The notes: a model not told the origin generated them from the sequence alone. 64,000 nucleotides of DNA from DATARH01 sp035534855 (GCA_035534855.1 DATLRD010000040.1:1-64000), one strand, 5' to 3'. Counted from the stretch's first letter, positions 8,639 to 16,633 are shown. Made by a program: numbers and translations.

Positions 8639-9901
8639 CTATGCTGGGCGGTGCAGTTCCGGCCGATGTAATTCAGGCTTTGGGCGGGTGACGGTGCGGC
8701 GACCGCGCTTCCACACCGCGCGCGGCTCGCGCAATTCGGCGACCGCCTGCTCCGGGGTCTCTGCGTCGATCACCGCGAGGTCGGCGGGGTTGCCGACGCG
8801 CACGCCGTAATCCGCGAGGTTCATCAACCGCGCCGGGCGCGAGGTCAGCATCGCAAAGCATTCGGCGAGACGCTCGCGTTGGCTGACCTGCAGCGTGTTG
8901 GCGTGCAGGTTGGCCATCCGGATCAGCGAGCAATCGCCGAACGGGGTGAACGGGTTGAGGATGTTGTTGCTGGAGATCGAGCAGTTGACGCCGTGCTCGA
9001 CCAGCAAATTGGCGTCGGCGACGCCGCGGCGCACGGCAAACTCCTGGTCGCGCCCCATCAGGAACAGATCGGTCGCTGGCAGCACCGTCACCGCGACCCC
9101 GACATCGGCCATCCGCCGGGCGAGCGCCTGCAACTCGGCCGGCGGGATCACCGCCAGCTTGGTCATGTGGCCGACCGCGACGCGGCCGCCGAGCCGGTAG
9201 GCCTCGGTCAGGTCGCAAACCAGGCGGATGTCCATGTCGGCGGGGTCGTTGCCGAAATCGAGGTGCATGTCGATCTCGGCGTCGAAGGCGCGCGCCATGG
9301 CAAAGATGCGGCGGATCTGCCCGGCATGGTCGCGGTCATAGCCGGGCGCCGCGCCGATCGCCCGCGCGCCGCGGCGCAACGCCTCGGCGATCAGTTCGTC
9401 GGTGCCCGGGTTGTCGGTCAGCCCCTCCTGCGGAAAGACGCAGATTTCAAGGTCGATCGCCCATTTGTACTCGTCGATCAGCGCCGCGACCCCGTCGAAC
9501 CCGCGCAGCCCGATGCGCGGATCGACCTCGACATGGGTGCGCATCCGGGTCGTGCCGTGCAGGATCGCCTGTTCCAGCGTCTGGCAGGCGCGGGCATGGA
9601 CGTCCTCCGCCGTCATCGCCGGCTTGATCGCCGAGACGCGGGCGACGGCGCGCGCTTCGCGCCCTGCTTCCGGCGCGCAGCGATCGATGATGCGCGATTT
9701 GTCGAGATGGATGTGGCTCTCGACAAAGCCGGCGCAGACGAGGCAGCCGCCGGCGTCGTAGATTTCCGCCGCGTCGCCGAGCGCCGGCTCGATCGCTGCG
9801 ATTCGCCCGCCGGCGACGCCGATATCCCAGGTCGGGCCGGCACCGCTCGCTGGCGGGTCGGCGAGGCGGGCGCCGCGAAGGATCAACTCGAGGCCGCTCA
9901 T
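8639..9901 (-). CDS. Amidohydrolase, cytosine deaminase / AtzC-like, with altered active-site residues
   Basis: TIM-barrel amidohydrolase of the cytosine deaminase/N-isopropylammelide hydrolase group, about 420 residues from ATG 9901 (a GTG at 9913 is possible). The HxH metal ligands are present in FVESHIHLDKS, a third His in EIDMHLDFGNDP and a fourth in VAVGHMTKL. Compared with E. coli CodA, the catalytic Glu of its HCDE motif is Phe here (HLDF), and the metal-binding/catalytic Asp of its HDDVFDPWYP motif aligns with Asn (SSNNILNPFTPFGD). Either this is a subfamily with different chemistry or the metal site is unusual. Substrate is unknown; a heterocyclic amine or amide is likely. The C-terminus ends with a small internal duplication (ELHRPELHRP). 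Confidence 0.8.
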   Translation of the reverse strand: MSGLELILRGARLADPPASGAGPTWDIGVAGGRIAAIEPALGDAAEIYDAGGCLVCAGFVESHIHLDKSRIIDRCAPEAGREARAVARVSAIKPAMTAEDVHARACQTLEQAILHGTTRMRTHVEVDPRIGLRGFDGVAALIDEYKWAIDLEICVFPQEGLTDNPGTDELIAEALRRGARAIGAAPGYDRDHAGQIRRIFAMARAFDAEIDMHLDFGNDPADMDIRLVCDLTEAYRLGGRVAVGHMTKLAVIPPAELQALARRMADVGVAVTVLPATDLFLMGRDQEFAVRRGVADANLLVEHGVNCSISSNNILNPFTPFGDCSLIRMANLHANTLQVSQRERLAECFAMLTSRPARLMNLADYGVRVGNPADLAVIDAETPEQAVAELREPRAVWKRGRRTVTRPKPELHRPELHRPA

Positions 9902-10014
9902 CGCGTCAGGCACCTATTGCGTTGATCATGGTTTTGCCATGGTTGTGGCATGTTCTCGCGCCTCCAACACAACAGAGACCGCGAGGGGCGGCGCGCACAA
10001 GAGGGGTTTTGGGC

Positions 10015-10215
10015 GTGAGAGTGGCAGTTCTGGGGTTGCTCGCCGTGACGGCGATACTGATTGCCGGCTGTTCCGGCGACGACAAGCCGGCGATCACGAC
10101 GGCGAGCCAAGCGTCATCCGATGCGATCCTCAAGCGGGATTGCGCCGATCCGAAGTGGAAGCAGGAGAATCTGGGCCTGTGGTACTCGGTGTGCCGCCGG
10201 CCGATGAACTGGTAG
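10015..10215 (+). CDS. Small predicted lipoprotein
   Basis: Predicted exported lipoprotein of 66 residues, no family recognised. From a GTG start at 10015 (GAGGGG upstream) the protein has a short Arg-containing N-region, the hydrophobic stretch VLGLLAVTAILIAGC with a good lipobox (L-I-A-G-C), then a short mature part of about 47 residues with Cys in KRDCADPKW and WYSVCRRPMNW. An in-frame ATG at 9922 exists but would bury the signal peptide. It stands 17 nt from the stop of the convergent secreted protein that follows. Confidence 0.6.
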   Translation: MRVAVLGLLAVTAILIAGCSGDDKPAITTASQASSDAILKRDCADPKWKQENLGLWYSVCRRPMNW

Positions 10216-10231
10216 GCGGCGGCGCACCAGG

Positions 10232-10579
10232 TCAGAACTTCTTGAAGCACTCGCGGCCCTGGCCCTCGGCCGCGAGCTGCTCGCAGGTGATTGCCGTCCA
10301 CTGCCCGTGGGGATCGATCTGGATCGCATAGCTGCCCGAATCGAGGCAGCTCAGGCTCCAATACGCGTAGCCCGCTTCGGGGCCCTGCTCGGCGATGCCC
10401 ATGTAGTACGCGTTGGTGCCGACGCACCAATAGCCGACGATCTGGGCGAGCCGCGCGGTGCGTATCGCCGGCTTCATCTTGAGCAGCGTGTCGTTATACG
10501 CGTTGTTTGATGCCGCGACCGCCGTCGCGCTTGCCAGCCCTGCGACCAGCATCGCCGCCGTGCCCCATCCGATCCGCAT
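10232..10579 (-). CDS. Hypothetical secreted protein
   Basis: Protein of 115 residues with an N-terminal signal peptide (GTAAMLVAGLASATAVAAS, cleavage likely after AVA near residue 22). The mature part contains four cysteines (YWCVG, LSCLD, ITCEQ, RECFKKF), enough for two disulphides, which suits a periplasmic protein, and is rich in Tyr and Trp (NAYYMG, GYAYWSL). No family recognised and no functional neighbours; it is convergent with the small lipoprotein gene and divergent from the tRNA. Confidence 0.65.
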   Translation of the reverse strand: MRIGWGTAAMLVAGLASATAVAASNNAYNDTLLKMKPAIRTARLAQIVGYWCVGTNAYYMGIAEQGPEAGYAYWSLSCLDSGSYAIQIDPHGQWTAITCEQLAAEGQGRECFKKF

Positions 10580-10670
10580 GCCCAGCCCCTTTTCCGCTCC
10601 CCGCGGCAGGTTCTACCGCAGTTCCGGCCGGCGCGGAAACACCGGGCAAGCGGTGTCTCCCCGGCGGCGC

Positions 10671-10699
10671 TTGCCCGCAAGCGGCGATTCGGCTAAATC
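10671..10699 (+). promoter_or_regulatory. Candidate promoter of tRNA-Val
   Basis: TTGCCC (10671-10676), a 17-nt spacer, then TAAATC (10694-10699), about 26 nt before the tRNA 5' end. Position and spacing suit a housekeeping-sigma promoter; the -10 match is only moderate. Confidence 0.35.
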
Positions 10700-10724
10700 G
10701 TCGCCCGCGTTATCGCCCTGGGAT

Positions 10725-10799
<75 letters not shown>

Positions 10800-10974
10800 T
10801 CCCACTTCCCGGCATCTAATGGCCGCCGCCTGCGGCGATGGGCTGTGGTGACGGCTCGTCGAACGGCGACACCGCCGGGGTCAGCACGAGTGATAACGGC
10901 TCGCGGATCGTCAGAAAGGTCTGCGGCGCCGCGTTACCGATGGCGCCTCCGAGCCGGTGCGAGCGTAGCGCCGA

Positions 10975-11871
10975 TCAGCCCCGGCGGGGCAGCCGCATCG
11001 GTTTGCCGGCCAGGCGCTCGCGGGCTTCGTTGAGTTGTTCAAGGCTGGCGATCGTCTCGGCCGGGCGCCGCGTTGCCACCCCGACCAGCAGCGCCTCGAC
11101 AAAGCCCAGCGTCGCGGTGTGCATGCTCAGCATGTCGGTCTCGCCGCGAGGCACCGGCAAAACGAGGTCGACCCGCGCCCGCAGCGGCCCTGCCAGCGTG
11201 TCGGTGATCAGCAGCGATTTGAGCGCGCGGCGGGCGATTTCGTCGAGCAGCACGGAAAGCTCGGAATAAACCCGGCCGTAGGCCAGCATGACGACGAGAT
11301 CCCCATCGCGCAGCCGGCGCAGATCGTCGGCGAACAGCACGCCGGTGTTGGCCAGGCCGGCGGCGACGAGACCAAAGCGGGTGAGCTGGATCACCAGGTA
11401 GCTGGCGATCGCGCTCGACGGACCGAGCCCGAAGACGAGCACCCTCTCGGCCCCGACCACCAGGTCGACCGCGCGTTCGAACTGGTCCGGGCCGATCGCA
11501 CGCCGCAGGCTTTCCAGCGAACGCAGGTGGAGTTCCATCGTCCGCTCGAAGGCGGCGAACAGGTTGCCGCCGACATCGCCCAGCGTCCGGCTTAGCCGGG
11601 CGGCCGGCGACAGCGAGCGGCGCAGCTCGCCGGCCAGGGTTCGGCGCAATTCCTCGAGCCCAGAAAAGCCGAGCGCTCGCGTCGCGCGGACCACGGTGGC
11701 ATCGCTGGTCTCGGCCTTTGCCGCGAGCGCTGCCGCCGAGGCGATCAGCACCTCCTCGCGGTTCTCCTGGAAATAACGGGCGACGCGCTGTTCCGCCGGA
11801 CTCATCTGACCGAAGCGCTCGGCGACCCGGGCGTCGAAGGTTGGGGCGAGGGTTGCTGCGCTTTGCCGCAT
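10975..11871 (-). CDS. RpiR/MurR family transcriptional regulator
   Basis: DNA-binding regulator of 298 residues. Residues 1-85 form the RpiR helix-turn-helix domain (LSPAEQRVARYFQENREEV-type start, then AAKAETSDATVVRATRALGFSGLEELRR), and residues about 125-260 form a SIS sugar-phosphate isomerase fold (AERVLVFGLGPSSAIASYLVIQLTR, GDLVVMLAYGR, LLITDTLAGPL). RpiR proteins usually sense phosphosugars, but no sugar gene is nearby, so the ligand is open. The ATG at 11871 is 69 nt from the divergent membrane operon, and inverted half-sites in that gap (11882-11916) suggest it controls the operon and itself. Confidence 0.88.
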   Translation of the reverse strand: MRQSAATLAPTFDARVAERFGQMSPAEQRVARYFQENREEVLIASAAALAAKAETSDATVVRATRALGFSGLEELRRTLAGELRRSLSPAARLSRTLGDVGGNLFAAFERTMELHLRSLESLRRAIGPDQFERAVDLVVGAERVLVFGLGPSSAIASYLVIQLTRFGLVAAGLANTGVLFADDLRRLRDGDLVVMLAYGRVYSELSVLLDEIARRALKSLLITDTLAGPLRARVDLVLPVPRGETDMLSMHTATLGFVEALLVGVATRRPAETIASLEQLNEARERLAGKPMRLPRRG

Positions 11872-11881
11872 GTCGTCTTTG

Positions 11882-11916
11882 CTACATTTGTGGTTATATG
11901 ATGTAGTATACACTAC
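11882..11916. promoter_or_regulatory. Clustered operator half-sites between the RpiR gene and the membrane operon
   Basis: Three related half-sites: CTACA (11882-11886), TGTAG (11902-11906, extending to GTAGT 11903-11907) and ACTAC (11912-11916). GTAGT-ATAC-ACTAC is a compact inverted repeat, and CTACA/TGTAG a second one with a 15-nt gap. The first and third are 30 nt apart centre to centre, close to three helical turns. The form resembles known RpiR/HexR operators of TGTA(A/G)T type. It lies in an AT-rich stretch that would also hold the promoters. Confidence 0.5.
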
Positions 11917-11940
11917 GAATGCACGAGACGGAAACCGGAA

Positions 11941-12696
11941 ATGAACTTCGCAACGTGGAGCGTGTCGGCGCCCGCCGTCGGGTCGGCCTTTCTTGCCTCG
12001 CTTGTCGAGTTCGTCGAGGCGTTCACGATCGTTCTCGCGGTCGGCACGCTGCGTGGCTGGCGCCCGGCAATGATCGGCGCCGGCGCGGGGCTCGGCGTGC
12101 TGGCTGGGCTGATCGCCGGGTTTGGGCCGGTGCTCGGCCGGGCGCCGCTGCATCCGCTACAGCTCGCGATCGGGGTCCTCCTGCTGCTGTTCGGGATGGG
12201 CTGGCTGCGCAAGGCGATCCTGCGCGCGGCCGGGGTGATCCCGCTGCACGACGAGGCGGCGGTGTTCGTTTCGCAGTCGGCGCTACTTGCCGCAGGCGGC
12301 GCGCGGCGCGGCGGGCCGTTCGACTGGGCAGCGGCGACCACCTCGTTCAAGGCGGTTCTGCTCGAAGGGCTCGAAGTCGTGTTCATCGTCATCGCGGTCG
12401 GTGCCGGGCGTGGGCTTCTGGCGCCGGCAAGCCTCGGTGCGCTGGCGGCCGGCGCGGTGGTGCTCGGCATCGGCCTGGCGGTGCACCGGCCGCTCGCGCG
12501 GGTGCCCGAGAACACGCTGAAATTCGGCGTCGGGGTCATGCTGTCGGCGTTTGGCGTGTTCTGGACCGGAGAGGGGCTGGGCATTCCGTGGCCGGGCCAG
12601 GATCTGGCGCTGGCCGGTTTCGCTGCGCTGTTCCTTTCCGTCGGCGTCACGACCGCGGCGCTGCTGCGGCGCACCCTGGTGGAGGTCGCCCGATGA
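11941..12696 (+). CDS. COG4280-like integral membrane protein
   Basis: Predicted six- to seven-helix inner-membrane protein of 251 residues. Two homologous-looking acidic helices are present: VEFVEAFTIVLAVGT near residue 22 and FKAVLLEGLEVVFIVIAVG near residue 140; the second recalls the Glu-x-x-Glu helices of FTR1-type iron permeases. Other conserved-looking parts are GWLRKAILRAAG and the VPENTLKFGVGVMLSAFGVFWTGEG segment typical of COG4280. A cation transport role is inference from the buried acidic residues. It heads a three-gene operon (stop overlaps the next ATG) and faces the RpiR gene. The ATG at 11941 is preceded by GGAAACCGGAA. Confidence 0.72.
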   Translation: MNFATWSVSAPAVGSAFLASLVEFVEAFTIVLAVGTLRGWRPAMIGAGAGLGVLAGLIAGFGPVLGRAPLHPLQLAIGVLLLLFGMGWLRKAILRAAGVIPLHDEAAVFVSQSALLAAGGARRGGPFDWAAATTSFKAVLLEGLEVVFIVIAVGAGRGLLAPASLGALAAGAVVLGIGLAVHRPLARVPENTLKFGVGVMLSAFGVFWTGEGLGIPWPGQDLALAGFAALFLSVGVTTAALLRRTLVEVAR

Positions 12697-12905
12697 GCGT
12701 GTTCCACGACGTGCGCAGCGAGCTGCGCGGCATGTTTCTCGGCGATGCGCGGCTCGCGGTCGCGACCCTCGCCATCGTCGCGTTCGCCGGGGCGATGGCG
12801 GCGTCGGGCGCCGGCGGGTTTGCCGCCGGCTGCGTTCTGGTTTTCGGCTGCCTCGCGATCCTGGTCGAGGCGGTCTATCGCGAAACACGGCAGCGGGGTC
12901 GGTGA
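12693..12905 (+). CDS. Small two-helix membrane protein
   Basis: 70-residue protein with an amphipathic charged start (SVFHDVRSELRGMFLGDARL) and two hydrophobic helices (AVATLAIVAFAGAMAASG and GFAAGCVLVFGCLAILVEAVY). Its ATG overlaps the stop of the COG4280 gene (ATGA) and its own stop overlaps the ATG of the DUF347 gene (TGATG), so it is translated within the operon and is probably a subunit or accessory of its membrane neighbours. No family recognised. Confidence 0.65.
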   Translation: MSVFHDVRSELRGMFLGDARLAVATLAIVAFAGAMAASGAGGFAAGCVLVFGCLAILVEAVYRETRQRGR

Positions 12906-13684
12906 TGGACGAACGCTCGACACAGCATGCTTTGAGCAAGGTTCCGGAGGTCACGCTCGTCTTCTGGATCATCAAGATCGCCGCGACGACGCTGGGCGAG
13001 ACCGGCGGCGACAGCGTGACGATGACTCTCAACTGGGGCTATCTCGCAGGCACGGCGCTGTTTCTGTCGATCTTTGTAATCCTGATGGTTGCGCAGATTC
13101 GGGCACAAAGGTTTCAGCCGTTTCTCTATTGGGCGACGATCGTCGCCTCGACGACTTTCGGCACGACGATGGCCGATTTTGCCGACCGTTCTCTCGGCAT
13201 CGGCTACACCGGCGGCTCGACGCTGCTGTTGGGCTGCCTGCTCGCGGTGCTGGGCCTATGGTATTGGTCGCAGGGTACGATTTCGGTCGCTACCGTGAGC
13301 ACGCCGAAGGTCGAGACGTTCTATTGGGCGGCGATCACGTTCTCGCAAACCCTCGGCACCGCGCTCGGCGACTGGCTCGCCGATACCGGCGGCCTCGGTT
13401 ACGAGGGCGGGGCGCTGGTCTTCGCCGCCGCGCTCGCCGTGGTCTTCGGCCTCTACTGCTGGACGAATACATCGCGTGTGCTGCTGTTCTGGGCAGCTTT
13501 TATTCTCACGCGGCCGCTCGGCGCGACGGTCGGCGACCTGCTCGACAAGCCGATCAAGGACGGCGGCTTCGCGCTCAGCCGCCCGCTCGCCTCGGCAGTG
13601 ATCGCGGTATTCATCCTGATATGCCTGATTACATTGCGGCAGCGGGCGGGGCAGCATCCGCAGCGGTCGCGGGCGCTAACATAG
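12905..13684 (+). CDS. DUF347 / COG4705 membrane protein
   Basis: Integral membrane protein of 259 residues with the four-fold DUF347 repeat. It starts LSKVPEVTLVFWIIKIAATTLGE, and each repeat holds a small-residue motif ending in Asp: TTLGETGGDSV, TTFGTTMADFADR, TLGTALGDWLADT and RPLGATVGDLLDKP. The repeated Asp within helices suggests a symmetrical channel or transporter with acidic lining, but the function is not known. Last gene of the three-gene operon under the RpiR-flanked promoter region. The sigma-54 site for rutA begins 27 nt after its stop. Confidence 0.8.
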   Translation: MDERSTQHALSKVPEVTLVFWIIKIAATTLGETGGDSVTMTLNWGYLAGTALFLSIFVILMVAQIRAQRFQPFLYWATIVASTTFGTTMADFADRSLGIGYTGGSTLLLGCLLAVLGLWYWSQGTISVATVSTPKVETFYWAAITFSQTLGTALGDWLADTGGLGYEGGALVFAAALAVVFGLYCWTNTSRVLLFWAAFILTRPLGATVGDLLDKPIKDGGFALSRPLASAVIAVFILICLITLRQRAGQHPQRSRALT

Positions 13685-13710
13685 TCGCCGGAGCGCCATC
13701 GCCGGGGCGG

Positions 13711-13726
13711 TGGCACGCCGCTTGCA
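13711..13726 (+). promoter_or_regulatory. Sigma-54 (RpoN) promoter upstream of rutA
   Basis: TGGCACG-CCGC-TTGCA: the -24 GG (13712-13713) and -12 GC (13724-13725) dinucleotides are separated by exactly 10 nt, and the surrounding bases match the TGGCAC-N5-TTGCW consensus at every defined position. Transcription would start near 13737, leaving a leader of about 55 nt before the ATG of rutA. RpoN control fits nitrogen scavenging genes; the NtrC-type enhancer site was not identified. Confidence 0.75.
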
Positions 13727-13791
13727 TTAAACCACGCCAGAAACCGCCGGGAGGGTGCCGACGAAGCCTTCAGCGCGAAAGGGCTGCCCCG

Positions 13792-14874
13792 ATGGAGCTT
13801 GGCGTCTTTATCCCGATCGGCAACAACGGCTGGCTGATCTCGACCACCTCGCCGCAATACAAGCCGACCTTCGACCTCAACCGCACGGTCGTCGAAAAGG
13901 CCGAACGCTTCGGCTTCGACTTTGCGCTGTCGATGATCAAGCTGCACGGGTTTGGCGGCCCGTCGCAGTACTGGGACTACAACCTCGAATCGTTCACGCT
14001 GATGGCGGGGCTCGCCGCGGTCACCAGCCGCATCCGGCTTTTCGCGACCTGCGCGGTGCTGACCCTGCCGCCGCCGCTCGCGGCGCGCATGGCGGTGACG
14101 ATCGACTCGATCTCGCGCGGCCGGTTCGGCATCAACATCATCTCCGGCTGGCAGCGCCGCGAATACACCCAGATGGGGATCTGGCCCGGCGCCGAGCACT
14201 ATCGCCGCCGCTACGATTACTGCGCCGAATACGTCACGATCATGCGCGAGCTGTGGGACAGCGGCAGCTCTGACTTCAAGGGCGATTTTTTCCAGATGGA
14301 CGATTGCCGCTGCCTGCCGCTGCCGACCGCCCGCATCCCGATCATCTGTGCCGCGCAGAGCGATGCCGGCACGCGCTATGCCGCGCAGCACGCTGACTAC
14401 AATTTCTGCAGCGGCGGGCACGTCAACCAGCCGCGAGCCGCCGAGGCCAGCGTCGCGCGGCTGATCGACGCCAACGCCAAGGCCGGCCGGCATTGCGGCG
14501 CGCTGCTGCTGCAGATGGTCATCGCCGACGAGACCGATGCCGCCGCCTGGGCGAAATGGGAGCACTACAAGGCGGGCACCGACCTCGAGGCTCTGGCATG
14601 GCGCGACGCCCAGGCAGAAGACGATCCGAGCAAGGATCCCTACTCGCAGCCCAACCGCCGCCGCACTCTCGGCGTCGACAAGCTGCCGACCAACCAGGGA
14701 GTATTCGTCGGCTCGTATGGTGCGGTCGCGCAGATGCTCGACGAGATGGCGACGGTGCCGGGGGTGCAGGGGGTGATGCTGACCTTTGATGATTTCGTCG
14801 TCGGCATGGAGCAGTTCGGCACCCGCATCCTGCCGCTGATGCAGTGCCGCAAGGGCGTCAGAATAGCCGCCTGA
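13792..14874 (+). CDS. rutA: RutA-like pyrimidine monooxygenase
   Basis: FMN-dependent monooxygenase of the luciferase fold that in E. coli opens the uracil ring using a flavin peroxide. The 360-residue protein matches RutA nearly throughout: GVFIPIGNNGWLIST at the start, FDFALSMIKLHGFGGPSQYW, NLESFTLMAGLAAVTSRI, GRFGINIISGWQRREYTQMG, SSDFKGDFFQMDDCR, IICAAQSDAGTRYAA and KWEHYKAG. The rest of the rut pathway (rutB-G) is not in the window; instead a nitrile hydratase operon follows after 108 nt on the same strand. Preceded by a strong sigma-54 promoter, consistent with NtrC-controlled nitrogen acquisition. ATG 13792 lacks a strong ribosome-binding site. Confidence 0.92.
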   Translation: MELGVFIPIGNNGWLISTTSPQYKPTFDLNRTVVEKAERFGFDFALSMIKLHGFGGPSQYWDYNLESFTLMAGLAAVTSRIRLFATCAVLTLPPPLAARMAVTIDSISRGRFGINIISGWQRREYTQMGIWPGAEHYRRRYDYCAEYVTIMRELWDSGSSDFKGDFFQMDDCRCLPLPTARIPIICAAQSDAGTRYAAQHADYNFCSGGHVNQPRAAEASVARLIDANAKAGRHCGALLLQMVIADETDAAAWAKWEHYKAGTDLEALAWRDAQAEDDPSKDPYSQPNRRRTLGVDKLPTNQGVFVGSYGAVAQMLDEMATVPGVQGVMLTFDDFVVGMEQFGTRILPLMQCRKGVRIAA

Positions 14875-14982
14875 ACCCGCCGCCCCGGGCCCGCCCGCCC
14901 GAGCCGCTCGACCGGAGCTTATTGAATCGGCCGGGAGGCTGTGCCAGCCTCTGGGGGTGCTGGCCCGCGGCGAGGTGCGACA

Positions 14983-15603
14983 TTGGCCCATTCCCATGAC
15001 GACCACGGCTCCGAACTGTCTGAAATGCAGTTGCGGGTCCGCGCCCTCGAAACCATCCTGACCGAAAAGGGCTATGTCGACCCGGCCGCGCTCGACCGCA
15101 TCGTCGAGGCGTTCGAGACCGAGATCGGCCCGCATGTCGGGGCGCGCATCGTCGCCCGCGCCTGGTCCGATCCCGGGTTCAAGGCGCGCCTTCTGGCCGA
15201 TGGCACCGAGGCGGCCAATTCGCTCGGCCACCAGAGCCCGGTCGGCAGCCATCTGATCGCGGTCGAGAACACGCCCGACTCGCACAACATCGTCGTCTGC
15301 ACGCTGTGCTCCTGCTATCCGTGGGAGGTGCTGGGCCTGCCGCCGGTCTGGTACAAATCGGCGCCGTTCCGCTCGCGCACGGTGATCGACCCGCGCGGCG
15401 TGCTCGCCGATTTCGGCGTGACGCTGCCGGCCGAGACCACGGTGCGGGTGTGGGATTCGACCGCGGAAACCCGGTTCCTGGTGGTGCCGATGCGGCCCGA
15501 AGGCACCGACGGGTGGAGCGAGGAGCGGCTGGCGAGCCTCATCACCCGCGACAGCATGGTCGGCACCGGGCTGCCGCTGCCGGCCGACCGGGCAGCGCGA
15601 TGA
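14983..15603 (+). CDS. nthA: Nitrile hydratase alpha subunit, cobalt type
   Basis: Catalytic subunit of nitrile hydratase, which hydrates nitriles to amides in the cytosol. The metal claw VCTLCSCYPW (around residue 105) has Thr after the first Cys, the signature of the cobalt rather than the iron enzyme; the second and third Cys become sulphinic/sulphenic acids in known enzymes. LRVRALETILTEKGYVDPAALD and KARLLADGTEAA are typical of the family. I choose TTG 14983, which gives the usual short His/Asp-rich start (AHSHDDHGSELSEMQLRV) with GAGGTG 5 nt upstream; GTG 14941 is the alternative. Stop overlaps the start of the beta subunit gene. Confidence 0.93.
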   Translation: MAHSHDDHGSELSEMQLRVRALETILTEKGYVDPAALDRIVEAFETEIGPHVGARIVARAWSDPGFKARLLADGTEAANSLGHQSPVGSHLIAVENTPDSHNIVVCTLCSCYPWEVLGLPPVWYKSAPFRSRTVIDPRGVLADFGVTLPAETTVRVWDSTAETRFLVVPMRPEGTDGWSEERLASLITRDSMVGTGLPLPADRAAR

Positions 15604-16259
15604 GCAACACGATCCACGACATGGGCGGGATGCACGGGTTCGGCCCGGTCGCGGCCGAAGCCGACGAGCCGCCGTTTCACGCCGCGTGGGAGGGGCGCGT
15701 GCTGGCGATGCAGCGCGCGATGGGCTTTACCGGGCTGTGGACGATCGATGGCGGGCGTGCCTCGCTCGAAACCCTGCCGCCGCTCGAATACCTGCGGTCG
15801 TCATATTACCGGCGCTGGTTTCTCGGCCTCGAAAAGCGGCTGATCGCGCATGGGCTGGTCGACGAAGCCGAGGTCGAAGCGGGGCATTCGGCGCATCCGG
15901 GGCGGCGGCTCAACCGCACGCTTGCCCTCGGCGATGTGCCGCGCACGCTGGTCCGCGGCAATTTCGCCCGCCCGGCGCCGGCGCCGGCGCGGTTCGAGCC
16001 GGGCGACGCGGTGCGGACCCGAAACATCAACCCGGCGACGCATACCCGCCTGCCGCGCTATGCCCGCGGCAAGGCCGGCACGGTCGAGGCGGTGCGCGGC
16101 TGCCACGTCTTTCCCGACACCGCGGCGCGCGGCGCCGGCGACCATCCGCAATGGCTCTATACGGTGGTGTTCTCCGGCCGCGAGCTGTGGGGCGCCGAGG
16201 CCGACCCGACGCTCAGCGTGTCGATCGACGCGTTCGAGCCCTATCTCGACCCGGCGTGA
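15600..16259 (+). CDS. nthB: Nitrile hydratase beta subunit
   Basis: Structural partner of the alpha subunit, 219 residues. It begins with the family hallmark IHDMGGMHGFGPV, continues with HAAWEGRVLAMQRAMG and LPPLEYLRSSYYRRWFLGLEK, and ends in the SH3-like barrel: FEPGDAVRTRNINPATHTRLPRY, RGKAGTVEAVRGCHVFPD, WLYTVVFSGRELWG. The ATG overlaps the stop of the alpha gene (ATGA), implying coupled synthesis, and its stop overlaps the GTG of the accessory gene. Confidence 0.95.
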   Translation: MSNTIHDMGGMHGFGPVAAEADEPPFHAAWEGRVLAMQRAMGFTGLWTIDGGRASLETLPPLEYLRSSYYRRWFLGLEKRLIAHGLVDEAEVEAGHSAHPGRRLNRTLALGDVPRTLVRGNFARPAPAPARFEPGDAVRTRNINPATHTRLPRYARGKAGTVEAVRGCHVFPDTAARGAGDHPQWLYTVVFSGRELWGAEADPTLSVSIDAFEPYLDPA

Positions 16260-16615
16260 GCGGCGGCGAGCCTTCCATTTTCGAGCCCGGCGCCGAGCGG
16301 CCGCAATTCCGCGAGCCGTGGGAGGCGCAGGCATTTGCGCTGACGATGGCGCTGTTTCGGCGCGGCGTGTTCACCTGGCCGGAATGGACCGCGATCCTCG
16401 CCGACGAGATCAAGCAGGCCCAGGAAGCCGGCGATCCCGATACGGGCACGACCTATTACCGGCACTGGCTCGCCGCGCTCGAACGCCTGGTAGCAGAAAA
16501 AGGCGTCACCAACGCCGCCAGCCTCGCACGCTATCACGACGCCTGGGACCGCGCCGCCGACCGCACCCCGCACGGCGAGCCGATCGAGCTGCAGCCCAGG
16601 GATTTCACCGGATAG
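16256..16615 (+). CDS. Nitrile hydratase accessory (metallochaperone-like) protein
   Basis: 119-residue protein of the nitrile hydratase accessory family, similar to the N-terminal half of the beta subunit (PQFREPWEAQAFALTMALFRRGVFTWPEWTAIL, then TYYRHWLAALERLVAEKG). In characterised systems such activators insert cobalt into the alpha subunit by subunit swapping. GTG start at 16256 overlaps the beta-subunit stop (GTGA). It is the last gene of the operon and is convergent with gspD, 18 nt apart. Confidence 0.88.
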   Translation: MSGGEPSIFEPGAERPQFREPWEAQAFALTMALFRRGVFTWPEWTAILADEIKQAQEAGDPDTGTTYYRHWLAALERLVAEKGVTNAASLARYHDAWDRAADRTPHGEPIELQPRDFTG

Positions 16616-16633
16616 AGCCGCTCGCCGCGGCCG

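Noticed and set aside
10822..10837. GCCGC-CGCCT-GCGGC hairpin after the tRNA as a terminator
   Set aside because: Stem is short and no T-run follows; such hairpins are frequent by chance in this GC-rich sequence.
13453..15285. 610-residue minus-strand open frame opposite rutA and nthA
   Set aside because: Shadow frame produced by high G+C; repetitive Arg/Gly/Ala composition, no start signal, and the opposite strand has clear family matches.
16256..16615. Nitrile hydratase accessory gene as a duplicated beta-subunit fragment
   Set aside because: The frame is complete with overlapping GTG start, and its length and ending match known separate accessory proteins.
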